From: an uncultured Hellea sp.
GTDB lineage: Bacteria; Pseudomonadota; Alphaproteobacteria; Caulobacterales; Maricaulaceae
Assembly (NCBI GenBank): GCA_937995665.1
Contig: CALKIX010000076.1
Span: 1 to 42,591, forward strand
Direction of reading: 5' to 3'
Length of the DNA: 42,591 bases
The translations under genes and the position numbers were made by a program. Shown piece after piece: positions 19,253-27,152 of this stretch (within the stretch, counting starts at the first letter, position 1; every line of letters starts with the position of its first letter). The notes beneath the pieces are model-generated. The model saw nothing but the letters and a program-made list of their open reading frames with translations, had not been told where the DNA came from and ran no database searches.

Positions 19253-19858
19253 ATGTCCATGAAAAACACATTAAATGACAGTAAATCTGAGTTTTCTTTA
19301 GGGGATCTCATAAAAGCGCTAGAGGACACCGAAGATGGACAGCGTCCTGTCGAGAAATGGAACCCTGAAAATTGCGGCGAAATGGATATGGTCATCAAAT
19401 CTGATGGCTCTTGGTGGCATGAAGGTAGCCGCATTACGCGCCAAGGCCTTGTTTCGCTTTTTGCCTCTATTTTGCGCAAAGATGAGGACGGCGTGACTTA
19501 TTTGGTCACCCCCGTTGAGAAAATTGCCATTTCTGTCGAGCGTGCGCATTTTCTGGCTGTGCGGGCTGATATTGAAGACGAGGGAGAGACGCAGCGCATC
19601 TTCATCACGACAAACATGGATGAAGTCATCGAGATTGGCCCTGCCAACCCTTTGCGGGTGGAAACCGACCCAATGACCTTCGAGCCTTCGCCCTTTGTAA
19701 TGGTGCGTGGCCGCTTAGAGGCTTCTATTCTGCGCGCGGTTTTTTATGAGCTGGTGGAATATTCGGTTGAGCGCAATACACCTAATGGGGCGCAGCTCGG
19801 CATTTTTGCTGGCGGCACATTTTTCCCTCTTGGCCCCGCAGGTGTCCATGAAGTTTAA
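19253..19858 (+). CDS. DUF1285 domain-containing protein
   Basis: The 201-residue protein matches the DUF1285 family in its 'VEKWNPENCGEMDMVIKSDGSWWHEGSRITRQGLVSLFASILRKDEDG-YLVTPVEKI' core (about residues 35-95). The DGSW and 'ITR..LV..FA.IL' segments are typical. The family's function is not established; a structure-based role in binding a small molecule has been suggested. No signal peptide is present, so it is cytoplasmic. It is the first gene of a plus-strand series: the NUDIX gene overlaps it by 11 bases and CCA transferase follows. This order (moxR cluster divergent from DUF1285-NUDIX-CCA) recurs in alphaproteobacteria. Confidence 0.9.
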   Translation: MSMKNTLNDSKSEFSLGDLIKALEDTEDGQRPVEKWNPENCGEMDMVIKSDGSWWHEGSRITRQGLVSLFASILRKDEDGVTYLVTPVEKIAISVERAHFLAVRADIEDEGETQRIFITTNMDEVIEIGPANPLRVETDPMTFEPSPFVMVRGRLEASILRAVFYELVEYSVERNTPNGAQLGIFAGGTFFPLGPAGVHEV

Positions 19859-20468
19859 CGCAGAACCGACCATGCAGCGCGTTCGCTCGGGACTTCTGCC
19901 TGTCCAGATTAAGGACGGAGCGGATGGCATTCAGCGTGAAGGACAGCGAGCGGCCGCCGTGCTTGTCCCGCTGGTTAAGCGCGCAGGTAGCTGGCAAGTT
20001 ATCCTCACCCAGCGCCCACAGACCATGCCTCAACATGCGGGGCAGATTTCCTTTCCGGGCGGAAAGCGTGAAAATGATGAGGGTGTTGAGCAGACGGCTC
20101 TACGCGAGACGGAGGAAGAAATTGGCATAGGGGCTGATGATATTGAGCTTATCGGACGCCTGCCATCGTTTAACGCCGTCAGCGCGTATCGCGTTACGCC
20201 CTTTATTGGCATTATATCGCCCTCAGCCGTCATAACACCTGATGCGCGCGAAGTAGAGGACGTTTTTGAAGTGCCATTTAATTTCTTTATGTCCCAGGAA
20301 AATCATGTGCTGCGCGAGGTGATGTATGAGGGCGAAAATCATCGCCTTTTTGATATGCCATATGACTCGCCCGATGGCACTCACCGTAATGTCTGGGGCA
20401 TGACGGCTATGATTTTGTACCGCATTTATCAACGCAGCTATTTGGGTGTTTTTGAGGTGGATTATTAG
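19848..20468 (+). CDS. NUDIX hydrolase, CoA pyrophosphatase type
   Basis: This enzyme probably cleaves CoA or its derivatives to 3',5'-ADP and phosphopantetheine. The 206-residue protein contains the CoA-specific signature 'VILTQRPQTMPQHAGQISFPGGK' (UPF0035 type) directly before the NUDIX box 'GGKRENDEGVEQTALRETEEEIGI' (G-x5-E-x7-R-E-x2-E-E-x-G). I set the start at ATG 19848, which overlaps the DUF1285 stop by 11 bases; the track's ORF begins inside DUF1285 in another frame. ATG 19872 is a second option. The CCA gene starts 24 bases downstream. Substrate preference is family inference. Confidence 0.92.
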   Translation: MKFNAEPTMQRVRSGLLPVQIKDGADGIQREGQRAAAVLVPLVKRAGSWQVILTQRPQTMPQHAGQISFPGGKRENDEGVEQTALRETEEEIGIGADDIELIGRLPSFNAVSAYRVTPFIGIISPSAVITPDAREVEDVFEVPFNFFMSQENHVLREVMYEGENHRLFDMPYDSPDGTHRNVWGMTAMILYRIYQRSYLGVFEVDY

Positions 20469-20492
20469 GCACGCCCGACCTAGGCTAACTTC

Positions 20493-21725
20493 ATGACAAC
20501 GTTAGATTCCAAAGAACATCCATGGATGCGCGAGAAGGCCGTTAAGCGCCTATTTAACGCGCTGCCAGAAGAAGCCTTACGTTTCGTGGGCGGTTGTGTA
20601 CGAAATGCGCTTTTAGGGGCACCCGTCGGGGATATTGACCTAGCCACGCAGCTAGAACCCGATGACGTTATTAGACATCTGGATAAAGCCAAAATTCGTT
20701 ATGTGCCCACGGGGATAGAGCATGGCACTCTAACGGCTGTGATTAATAAGAAACCTTATGAAATCACATCTTTGCGAAAAGATGTTGAAACAGATGGCCG
20801 CCGCGCCGTTGTCAGCTTTACCCACGATTGGGCCAAGGATGCACAGCGCCGAGACCTGACTATAAATGCCCTCTACGCAACCCCTGATGGGCAGGTTTAT
20901 GATCCCACAGGCCAAGGGCTTAATGACCTTGATGTGCTTAAGTTTCGCTTTGTGGGTGAGGCCGATATGCGGGTAAAAGAAGATTATCTACGTATCATTC
21001 GCTTCTTTCGCTTTTTGGCATGGTATGGGAGCGGGGCCAAGGTTGACGCTGCCGCGCTTAAGGCGTGCCGCGAAAATCGTCGCGGACTGAAACAACTCTC
21101 CGCAGAGCGCGTTTGGTCTGAGATTAAAAAGCTGCTCAGCGCCCCAGACCCTTCGCGGGCTGTACGCATCATGCTCACTAATGAGGTGCTTGAAACACTG
21201 CTGCCTGAGGCGAGTAATTCGGAGGGCCTCGATAGGCTCATCGCGATTGAGAAACGCGAGGAGCTAGAGCCTGACCCGCTCTTGCGCCTTATGGCGATGA
21301 GCGCGCGCGAGCCTGTGCAAATCGCGCTGCTCTGTAAGAGGCTGAAAATGAGCAATAAGGAAACAAAGCGTATGCGCGCTTGGGCTGAGAGCAGTGCTCC
21401 GCTTGATCCTAATGCCGATGAACGTGCTAAAAAAATCGCTATTTATGGCGCGGGCGGACAGGTTGCTGCAGACCGGGCTATACTACGCGGGGCAGGCGAA
21501 GAGGACGTGATTATAAGTGCGCGCTGGATCAGCCTTGCGACTCTCGCGCAGGACTGGACGCCGCCCAAATTTCCGCTTTCAGGTAAGGACTTGCGCGCCC
21601 AAGGTGTTGAAGAAGGGCCTAAGATGGGTAAGGTTTTGGACGCGCTAAAGGCGCTTTGGGTGAAAAGCGGATTTAATGCTGACCGCGAAAAACTCCTCAT
21701 GGCACTGAAATTGATAAACCGGTGA
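20493..21725 (+). CDS. cca: CCA tRNA nucleotidyltransferase
   Basis: It adds or repairs the 3' CCA end of tRNAs. The 410-residue protein starts with the nucleotidyltransferase motif 'RFVGGCVRNALLGAPVGDIDLATQL' (GG...R..LLG...DIDLA), then the second acidic motif in 'KDAQRRDLTINALY', and the C-terminal poly(A)-polymerase-like helical domain with 'DYLRIIRFFRFLAWYG'. Poly(A) polymerase has the same fold; the alphaproteobacterial context (after a NUDIX gene, ahead of no other CCA gene in the window) favours the CCA enzyme. It begins 24 bases after the NUDIX stop; the ribosome site is weak. GST follows after 5 bases. Confidence 0.92.
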   Translation: MTTLDSKEHPWMREKAVKRLFNALPEEALRFVGGCVRNALLGAPVGDIDLATQLEPDDVIRHLDKAKIRYVPTGIEHGTLTAVINKKPYEITSLRKDVETDGRRAVVSFTHDWAKDAQRRDLTINALYATPDGQVYDPTGQGLNDLDVLKFRFVGEADMRVKEDYLRIIRFFRFLAWYGSGAKVDAAALKACRENRRGLKQLSAERVWSEIKKLLSAPDPSRAVRIMLTNEVLETLLPEASNSEGLDRLIAIEKREELEPDPLLRLMAMSAREPVQIALLCKRLKMSNKETKRMRAWAESSAPLDPNADERAKKIAIYGAGGQVAADRAILRGAGEEDVIISARWISLATLAQDWTPPKFPLSGKDLRAQGVEEGPKMGKVLDALKALWVKSGFNADREKLLMALKLINR

Positions 21726-21730
21726 TTTGA

Positions 21731-22375
21731 ATGTCTCTTAAACTCTATATTGGAAATTATAATTATTCGTCTTGGTCACTGCGCCCTTGGCTTATCTTGC
21801 GCAAGGCTGAGCTGCTCTTTGAGACGGAGATGATTTATTTGGATGTGCCAGGCTATAAGGATAAGCTTCTTGCTCTGACCGATGCGGGAACTGTCCCTGT
21901 ATTGGAAATCAATGGGGATAGGCTTCCTAATAGCTTTGCCATTGCTGAATTTTGCGCCAAGGCCGTACCAAATCTTTGGCCCAAAGACAAAGCCGATAAG
22001 GCCGAAGCAAGGCGCGTGACCAAGCTTATGCATGAGGGGTTTGAGCATATACGCCGTGAAGCACCGATGAATTTGCGCCGCCGCACTGATACGAAAATGC
22101 CGCAATCTTGTCTTAATGATGCCGCCGCGATGGTCGAGCTCTGGGATGAGTTGCTCTCGCGCCATGACGGGCCGTATCTGTTCAATGATTGGACGATAGC
22201 CGATGCCTTTTACACGCCTGCTGCTACGCGCTTTGAAAGTTATGGCCTGCCGCGGACTAATCGTTCGGATACATATATTTCTGAGCTTATGTCTGATCCT
22301 GATTTCCAAGATTGGGAAGCCAAAGCCTTCACTGAAACCCAAACAATGCTTGAAACGGATAAAACGAACCTATGA
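21731..22375 (+). CDS. Glutathione S-transferase family protein
   Basis: The 214-residue protein has an N-terminal thioredoxin-like GST domain: 'LYIGNYNYSSWSLRPWLILRKAEL' with Ser near residue 14-15 as the likely catalytic position, and the cis-proline 'GTVPVLEINGDRLPNSFAIAEF' that binds glutathione. A helical C-terminal domain follows ('FNDWTIADAFYTPAATRF', the family's N-capping D). It is in the subgroup with the 'NY.YSSWSLR' start; the substrate cannot be told. It begins 5 bases after the CCA gene stop and overlaps apt by ATGA, so it belongs to the same series. Cytoplasmic. Confidence 0.9.
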   Translation: MSLKLYIGNYNYSSWSLRPWLILRKAELLFETEMIYLDVPGYKDKLLALTDAGTVPVLEINGDRLPNSFAIAEFCAKAVPNLWPKDKADKAEARRVTKLMHEGFEHIRREAPMNLRRRTDTKMPQSCLNDAAAMVELWDELLSRHDGPYLFNDWTIADAFYTPAATRFESYGLPRTNRSDTYISELMSDPDFQDWEAKAFTETQTMLETDKTNL

Positions 22376-22899
22376 ACTTAAAAGACAGCATTCGTACAAT
22401 TCCAGATTTCCCTAAACCGGGAATTATGTACCGTGATATTACGACCCTTTTAGCTGACCCCGCGGCTTTGAAAGAGTCCATTACGCAGCTTGCAACAGAG
22501 CTTCGCCGCTTTAAGCCAGATATGATTGCAGGTATTGAGGCGCGTGGCTTTATTTTCGGCGCGGCGCTTTCCGCCGAGATGGGCCTTGGCTTTATTCCTG
22601 TGCGCAAGGCAGGCAAGCTTCCCCATAATGTTCATCGCCAAGATTATGAATTGGAATATGGAGCCGATACGCTCGAAGTCCATAAGGATGTGGTGAGCAA
22701 AGGCACTCGCGTTGTGCTCATTGATGATCTCATCGCTACGGGCGGGACAGCGCTGGCCGCCGCCGCTCTGCTTAGACGTGCCGGCGCGGAGGTTGTGGCT
22801 GCGGGTTTTGTGATTAACCTGCCTGATTTGGAAGGCGCGGCAAAGCTACGCGCGGCGGATATCCCCGCCGTCTCGCTTGTAGCCTATGAGGGGCATTAG
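22372..22899 (+). CDS. apt: Adenine phosphoribosyltransferase
   Basis: Apt salvages adenine with PRPP to form AMP. The 175-residue protein starts with the family hallmark 'LKDSIRTIPDFPKPGIMYRDITTLL', has 'AGIEARGFIFGAALSAEMGLGFIPVRKAGKLP' and the PRPP-binding loop 'VVLIDDLIATGGTALAAAALLRRAGA' (about residues 113-138). Length is normal. The ATG overlaps the GST stop (ATGA), so translation is probably coupled. It is the last gene of the plus-strand series; a 4-base gap separates its stop from that of the convergent DUF547 gene. Confidence 0.97.
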   Translation: MNLKDSIRTIPDFPKPGIMYRDITTLLADPAALKESITQLATELRRFKPDMIAGIEARGFIFGAALSAEMGLGFIPVRKAGKLPHNVHRQDYELEYGADTLEVHKDVVSKGTRVVLIDDLIATGGTALAAAALLRRAGAEVVAAGFVINLPDLEGAAKLRAADIPAVSLVAYEGH

Positions 22900-22903
22900 T
22901 GCC

Positions 22904-23890
22904 CTAGCGGATATTTAAGTGCCAATCATATTCAAACTTTTTTATGTCTTTGGCCGCCTCCAATGCTGCCTTTTTAGGCCCCGTAGCATAGCTGCGAAGG
23001 TAGGAGAGAATGCCTGCTTCGCTACCGCCAAAATCGTTCTTGTACCATTTGAATATGCTGGAGACGACAATCTCGCCGTTCTCGCGCACATGAACACCGC
23101 GCTCACTTGCGGTAAAATCGGCGGCGGCTTGGGCAAGGTCGGCTTCAAGGCTGGCGGCTTCCCAAGCCGTTATCTTTAGGTTCGGGCAGCCAATAGAAGC
23201 ACAGTTAAAGGCGAAATGTACGCGCGGTTCGTTAAATTTTTTGCGCACTGTGCCGTGCTCTATATCATCAAGGCTCATTTTTTTGCCATTGACGAGGAGC
23301 CTGTCTTTCTTCCAAGGGGTACTAATTTTGCGAATGGATTTGGTCGGGTAATTTTCCAAAATCAGTTCAATCGTTTTGGCGTTATACAGGTTAAACCATG
23401 TCGCCATTTCCGCGTCGCGGGGCAGGGCCTCAATATTCATGGCTGACAGCTTTTGAATATAGCCATTAAGCGCGGCGCGGTCGGCAGGGGTGACTTTGTC
23501 ATAGGCGACAAGATTGATGCCGTTCACCTCGCTTACATATTTGGCGAGAAAATCATTGAATACAGCATTAGGGCTAATCGGAGCTCTTGGGGCTTCGTAT
23601 GTGGGCGCTGGAGCTACTTGAACTTGCTGTTGGGCTTGAACGTCTTGCAAGTAGGCCTGTTCTTGGGCGTCGCGTGCGGCCTCAGCTTCACGCGCGGCTT
23701 GGGTGTCGCGTTCAGCTTGCGCAGCGGCGATAGCTTTTTTTTCAAGCATGGCGTTTTTTGCTGTGTCTAAATTGGCTTGAACGTGTGCAGGGGCGGGAGG
23801 CGTCGCCTCAAGCGGTGCGGGTTCGCTTGAACAAGCCATAAGCATGGCTGACGAGAGCGCGGCGGCAAGTAATTTGAGCTTATAGGGCAT
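22904..23890 (-). CDS. DUF547 domain-containing lipoprotein
   Basis: The 328-residue protein begins with a lipoprotein signal ('MPYKLKLLAAALSSAMLMACSSEP', Cys 20). A Glu/Ala/Gln-rich helical stretch ('AAREAEAARDAQEQAYLQDVQAQQQ') follows, then a DUF547 domain ('DRAALNGYIQKLSAMNIEALPRDAEMATWFNLYNAKTIELILENYPTKSI' and 'VHFAFNCASIGCPNL', about residues 145-260). DUF547 occurs in bacteria and plants, and its function is not established. GGAG sits six bases before the ATG. The protein is likely anchored to the membrane facing the periplasm. It converges with apt and follows ychF by 91 bases, probably as a separate gene. Confidence 0.88.
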   Translation of the reverse strand: MPYKLKLLAAALSSAMLMACSSEPAPLEATPPAPAHVQANLDTAKNAMLEKKAIAAAQAERDTQAAREAEAARDAQEQAYLQDVQAQQQVQVAPAPTYEAPRAPISPNAVFNDFLAKYVSEVNGINLVAYDKVTPADRAALNGYIQKLSAMNIEALPRDAEMATWFNLYNAKTIELILENYPTKSIRKISTPWKKDRLLVNGKKMSLDDIEHGTVRKKFNEPRVHFAFNCASIGCPNLKITAWEAASLEADLAQAAADFTASERGVHVRENGEIVVSSIFKWYKNDFGGSEAGILSYLRSYATGPKKAALEAAKDIKKFEYDWHLNIR

Positions 23891-23981
23891 AGATTCTCCA
23901 ACATCGTGCCGTCATGTTAGCAAAGTGCATTGTCTTTGCCCAAACACGATATTTGGAATAGCTGTGATTTAGGCTTGGGGC

Positions 23982-25079
23982 CTAGACATTAAATTTGAAG
24001 AGCATGATATCGCCGTCTTTGACGAGGTATTCTTTGCCTTCTTGGCGCACTTTGCCTGCTTCTTTCGCGCCTTGCTCGCCATTATTGTCGACATAATCAT
24101 CATAGGCGGTTGTTTCGGCGCGAATGAAGCCTTTTTCAAAATCACCGTGGATGACGCCCGCACATTTGGGCGCTGTCCAGCCTTCTTGGAAAGTCCAAGC
24201 GCGGGCCTCTTTGGGGCCGACTGTGAAATAGGTTTGCAGGCCGAGCAGGGCATAGCCTGCGCGGATAAGGCGGTTAAGTCCGGGTTCTTCAAGGCCAATG
24301 GCGCCCAGATATTCCGCTTGTTCGGCATCATCAAGCAGCGCCATCTCAGATTCGATTTGCGCTGAAATCGCTACAGATTGCGCGCCTTCGCTTTTGGCAT
24401 GCTCTGTGACCTTGATTGAAAAAGCATTGCCGCTGGCCGCACTGTCTTCATCTACATTAGCCACATAAAGAACAGGTTTTGAGGTTAAAAGCTGGAGCAT
24501 CTTCCAGGCTTTTTTATCGTCTTCATCAATTTCAACAGTCCGCGCTGGCTTACCATTTTCAAGCGCTTCTATGGCCAGCTCTATCAGGCGCATAGTTTGT
24601 AGAGCGTCTTTGTCATTTTGTTTTATCTTTTTCTCGAGCCCGCCTTTGCGTTTCTCAAGGCTTTCAAGATCTGCCAGCATAAGCTCTGTCTCGACGGTTT
24701 CAAAATCAGCAATCGGGTCAATCTTGCCGTCAACATGGGTGATGTCATCATCTTCAAAACAGCGCAGCACATAGATAACGGCGTCAGTCTCGCGAATATT
24801 GGCAAGGAATTGATTGCCCAGACCTTCGCCTTTGGACGCGCCTTTGACTAGGCCCGCAATATCAACAAAGTTCATACGGGCAGGGATCTTTTGCGCTGAC
24901 CCGCCAATGGCTGCTATTTTATCCAAACGCGGCTCTGGTACGGCAACGTCGCCGACATTGGGTTCAATCGTGCAGAAGGGATAATTGGCCGCTTGTGCAT
25001 TGGCCGTTTTGGTCAGCGCATTGAAGAGAGTTGATTTTCCAACATTGGGAAGACCGACAATTCCGCATTTAAAGCCCAT
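23982..25079 (-). CDS. ychF: Redox-regulated ATPase YchF
   Basis: YchF (OLA1) is an Obg-family P-loop ATPase linked to ribosomes and the oxidative stress response. The 365-residue protein has the G1 loop '[14 protein letters not shown]' (residues 8-21), the G3 motif '[20 protein letters not shown]', a coiled-coil insertion around 130-170, and the C-terminal TGS domain ('[42 protein letters not shown]'). The ATG has AGGA seven bases upstream. It follows pth after 17 bases, in the classic rplY-pth-ychF order. Confidence 0.97.
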   Translation of the reverse strand: MGFKCGIVGLPNVGKSTLFNALTKTANAQAANYPFCTIEPNVGDVAVPEPRLDKIAAIGGSAQKIPARMNFVDIAGLVKGASKGEGLGNQFLANIRETDAVIYVLRCFEDDDITHVDGKIDPIADFETVETELMLADLESLEKRKGGLEKKIKQNDKDALQTMRLIELAIEALENGKPARTVEIDEDDKKAWKMLQLLTSKPVLYVANVDEDSAASGNAFSIKVTEHAKSEGAQSVAISAQIESEMALLDDAEQAEYLGAIGLEEPGLNRLIRAGYALLGLQTYFTVGPKEARAWTFQEGWTAPKCAGVIHGDFEKGFIRAETTAYDDYVDNNGEQGAKEAGKVRQEGKEYLVKDGDIMLFKFNV

Positions 25080-25096
25080 GATACAATCCTGATTTT

Positions 25097-25678
25097 CTAA
25101 CCGTTTATATATTCTGCGACGCGCGTTTGAAAGAGATCGCGCTGCCCTGCTGCGAGCAGATCGGCGTAACGCGCGACGCCATTTATCATGTCATCGCGCA
25201 GATTGTGCTCGCTCTTGGCAAAGTCTGAAAGCACATAGCTGGCCACGCGGTCTTTATGACCAGGATGGTCAATACCCATGCGCGCGCGGTAAAAATCCTC
25301 TCCGCAATGCTGGCGAATAGAGCGCAAGCCGTTATGCCCCGCAATCCCGCCGCCTAGCTTGATACGAAACTTGCCTGTCGCAATATCCAGCTCATCATGG
25401 AAAACCATAATATTCTCGAGGGGGATTTTATAAAAGCTCATGGCCTGCTGAACTGATTGGCCAGATTCGTTCATAAAAGTCGTTGGCTTAAGCAGGAGCA
25501 CTTTGACGGGACGGCCATCACCCATAATCGTGCCCTGACGTACAAGGCCTTTAAACTGCGTTTTCTCGGAAGTGAAATTATGATCGTCGCCTATGGCGTC
25601 AATCACCATAAAGCCGATATTGTGGCGGTTGCCAGCATATTTTGCGCCGGGATTACCTAATCCTACCCATAAAAGCAT
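25097..25678 (-). CDS. pth: Peptidyl-tRNA hydrolase
   Basis: Pth releases peptides from peptidyl-tRNAs that drop off ribosomes. The 193-residue protein has the family start 'LLWVGLGNPGAKYAGNRHNIGFMVIDAI' with the catalytic His in 'NRHNIGF', the conserved 'LLKPTTFMNESG', 'VFHDELDIATGKFRIKLGGGIAGHNGLRSI' with the active-site Asp, and 'GIDHPGHKDRVASYVLSDF'. I set the start at ATG 25678 (GGAG seven bases upstream) rather than the track's 25744, which adds an Arg/Pro-rich leader without homologue. It lies between rplY (73 bases upstream) and ychF. Confidence 0.96.
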   Translation of the reverse strand: MLLWVGLGNPGAKYAGNRHNIGFMVIDAIGDDHNFTSEKTQFKGLVRQGTIMGDGRPVKVLLLKPTTFMNESGQSVQQAMSFYKIPLENIMVFHDELDIATGKFRIKLGGGIAGHNGLRSIRQHCGEDFYRARMGIDHPGHKDRVASYVLSDFAKSEHNLRDDMINGVARYADLLAAGQRDLFQTRVAEYING

Positions 25679-25685
25679 ATTTGGC

Positions 25686-25714
25686 TCCGCTGTGTTGGGC
25701 CCAGCTCTGTTGGG
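25686..25714 (-). repeat. Short direct repeat with hairpin between rplY and pth
   Basis: On the minus strand GGCCCAACA occurs twice, and GCCCA-ACAGAGC-TGGGC can form a 5-bp hairpin. The sequence lies in the 72-base gap before the pth ATG. It lacks a U-tract, so I read it as a possible RNA processing or translation-tuning element. The same bases gave the track's false N-terminal extension of Pth. Confidence 0.35.
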
Positions 25715-25750
25715 CCTAAGGGCACGGCGCAGCCAAGCCAGCAAGGAAGC

Positions 25751-26401
25751 TTAGCCCTCAGTTGGGGCTGCTGCTTCGCCTTCAGCTGCTGCTTCGCCTT
25801 CTTCGCCTTCGCCCTCTTCACCTTCTTCAGATGTTTTCGATGTGCGCGATGAAACGACAGTCGCGATTGTGAAGTCACGATCTGTAATGGTTGGTTTAAC
25901 GCCTTTTGGAAGCGCAACGCCTGAAATATGGATGGCATCGCCGATATCCATAGCAGACACATCGACTTCAATGTTGTCAGGAATGTCGCCAGCAGGACAC
26001 TTAACTTCGATTGAGTAACGTACAACATTTAGGGCACCGCCGCGTTTAATGCCTGGTGATTCTTCTTCGCCTACGAATGTCACGCTAACTTCAACCTCAA
26101 TGATTGACTTGGCTGTCACGCGGTAAAAATCGACATGAACTGGCATATCGGTCACAGGGTGGAACTGAATGTCCTTTGTGAGGACTTTTTGTGTTTTACC
26201 ATCGGTTGTGAGCTCGATCATGCTGGAGATGAACTGACCTGAGTTAATGGCTTTTAGTACTTCATTATGCTTAGCCGTAACAGCAACAGGGGCTTCGTCC
26301 CCACCATAGATTACGCCGGGCACTAGGCCATTACGACGCGCTTCACGCGCATTTCCAGTGCCTGTATTTTCACGCACGGTAACATCAAGAACAACACTCA
26401 T
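25751..26401 (-). CDS. rplY: 50S ribosomal protein bL25 (CTC form)
   Basis: bL25 binds 5S rRNA; the longer CTC form has an extra beta-rich domain. The 216-residue protein starts 'LDVTVRENTGTGNAREARRNGLVPGVIYGGDEAPVAV', typical for bL25, and continues with the CTC domain ('VEVSVTFVGEEESPGIKRGGALNVVRYSIEVKCPAGDIPDNIEVDVSAMDIGDAIHISGVALPKGV'). The C-terminal 30 residues are Glu/Gly/Ala-rich ('EEGEEGEGEEGEAAAEGEAAA'), an acidic disordered tail often seen in alphaproteobacteria. AGGA lies six bases before the ATG. It heads the rplY-pth-ychF series. Confidence 0.96.
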   Translation of the reverse strand: MSVVLDVTVRENTGTGNAREARRNGLVPGVIYGGDEAPVAVTAKHNEVLKAINSGQFISSMIELTTDGKTQKVLTKDIQFHPVTDMPVHVDFYRVTAKSIIEVEVSVTFVGEEESPGIKRGGALNVVRYSIEVKCPAGDIPDNIEVDVSAMDIGDAIHISGVALPKGVKPTITDRDFTIATVVSSRTSKTSEEGEEGEGEEGEAAAEGEAAAPTEG

Positions 26402-26442
26402 TTTTTCGTCCTGTATCTGGGGCTTAGCCCTGTTCTCTAAAT

Positions 26443-26470
26443 AACGAACCGCCCATAAAGGGCGGCGAGT
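26443..26470 (-). terminator. Terminator after the FKBP lipoprotein gene
   Basis: CCGCCC (26449-26454) and GGGCGG (26460-26465) form a 6-bp stem with loop ATAAA. On the minus strand it is followed by TTCGTTATTT, a moderate U-tract. It stands about 115 bases past the FKBP stop and just before rplY. Confidence 0.5.
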
Positions 26471-26582
26471 CGGTTTTAGAGCTATAAAATCCTAATTTGC
26501 CGCGCTCTTTATGGGAAAACGCAGACAGATGCAAGGGGTTTGCGAACACAAAGTTCAAGCAAATTTTCCCTCGCGTTTTAGC

Positions 26583-27134
26583 CTATTTGATCTCGATCAG
26601 CTGGACGTGGAAGCCGAGCGTTGCATTTGGTCCAATTCCGGCCCGTGGTGCGCCGCGTTGTCCATAAGCAATCTCGCCCGGTATGTAGAATGTCCAAGCA
26701 TCACAAGGCTTCATAAGACCTACGCCTTCGGTCCAGCCCTTGATGACGCGGTTAAGCGGGAATTCAATGTCTTGGCCGCGCTCATAGGAGCTATCAAAGA
26801 CAGTCCCGTCAGGCAGAAAGCCGTGATAATTAACGCGCACGACGTCAGTAGGGGCGGGAGAGGGGCCGCTAGAGGCGCCTTTTTTAACCACTTGATATTG
26901 AAGGCCTGTTTCAGTTGTTACAACACCATCGCGTTTTCCGTTCTCGGCGTGCCAGGCGGCAAAGTCAGCATTTGGCGCTGTGTGGTCCATTGTATAGGCG
27001 CTCGTGTCGGTTAAAACTTCGCTTGGAGGACAAATTGCTGACCCATCGCCAACTTCTGCGACTTTAGTGTTTCCGCCGCTGCATGCGCTAAGGGCAGCAA
27101 TAGCGCTTAGCGCGATAAGGTGTTTAAAGCTCAT
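26583..27134 (-). CDS. FKBP-type peptidyl-prolyl isomerase lipoprotein
   Basis: The 183-residue protein begins with a lipoprotein signal ('MSFKHLIALSAIAALSACSGG', Cys 18) and carries an FKBP domain (about residues 75-182): 'TGLQYQVVKKGASSGPSPAPTDVVRVNYHGFLPDGTVFDSSYERGQDIEFPLNRVIKGWTEGVGLM' and 'YGQRGAPRAGIGPNATLGFHVQLIEI'. The conserved V-x-Y-x-G-x-L and W residues that build the pocket are present. It probably folds exported proteins at the membrane. Start 27134 has GGAG six bases upstream. It follows the CoxE-like gene after 18 bases. No N-terminal dimerisation domain of the FkpA kind is present; it is short. Confidence 0.93.
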   Translation of the reverse strand: MSFKHLIALSAIAALSACSGGNTKVAEVGDGSAICPPSEVLTDTSAYTMDHTAPNADFAAWHAENGKRDGVVTTETGLQYQVVKKGASSGPSPAPTDVVRVNYHGFLPDGTVFDSSYERGQDIEFPLNRVIKGWTEGVGLMKPCDAWTFYIPGEIAYGQRGAPRAGIGPNATLGFHVQLIEIK

Positions 27135-27152
27135 AATAATCTCCATTTGCGC

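Noticed and set aside
21776-22342. 188-residue minus-strand ORF opposite the GST gene
   Set aside because: The plus-strand GST has clear family motifs and tight spacing to its neighbours; this frame has none.
26511-27014. 167-residue plus-strand ORF opposite the FKBP lipoprotein
   Set aside because: The opposite strand encodes a clear FKBP domain; this ORF lacks a ribosome site.
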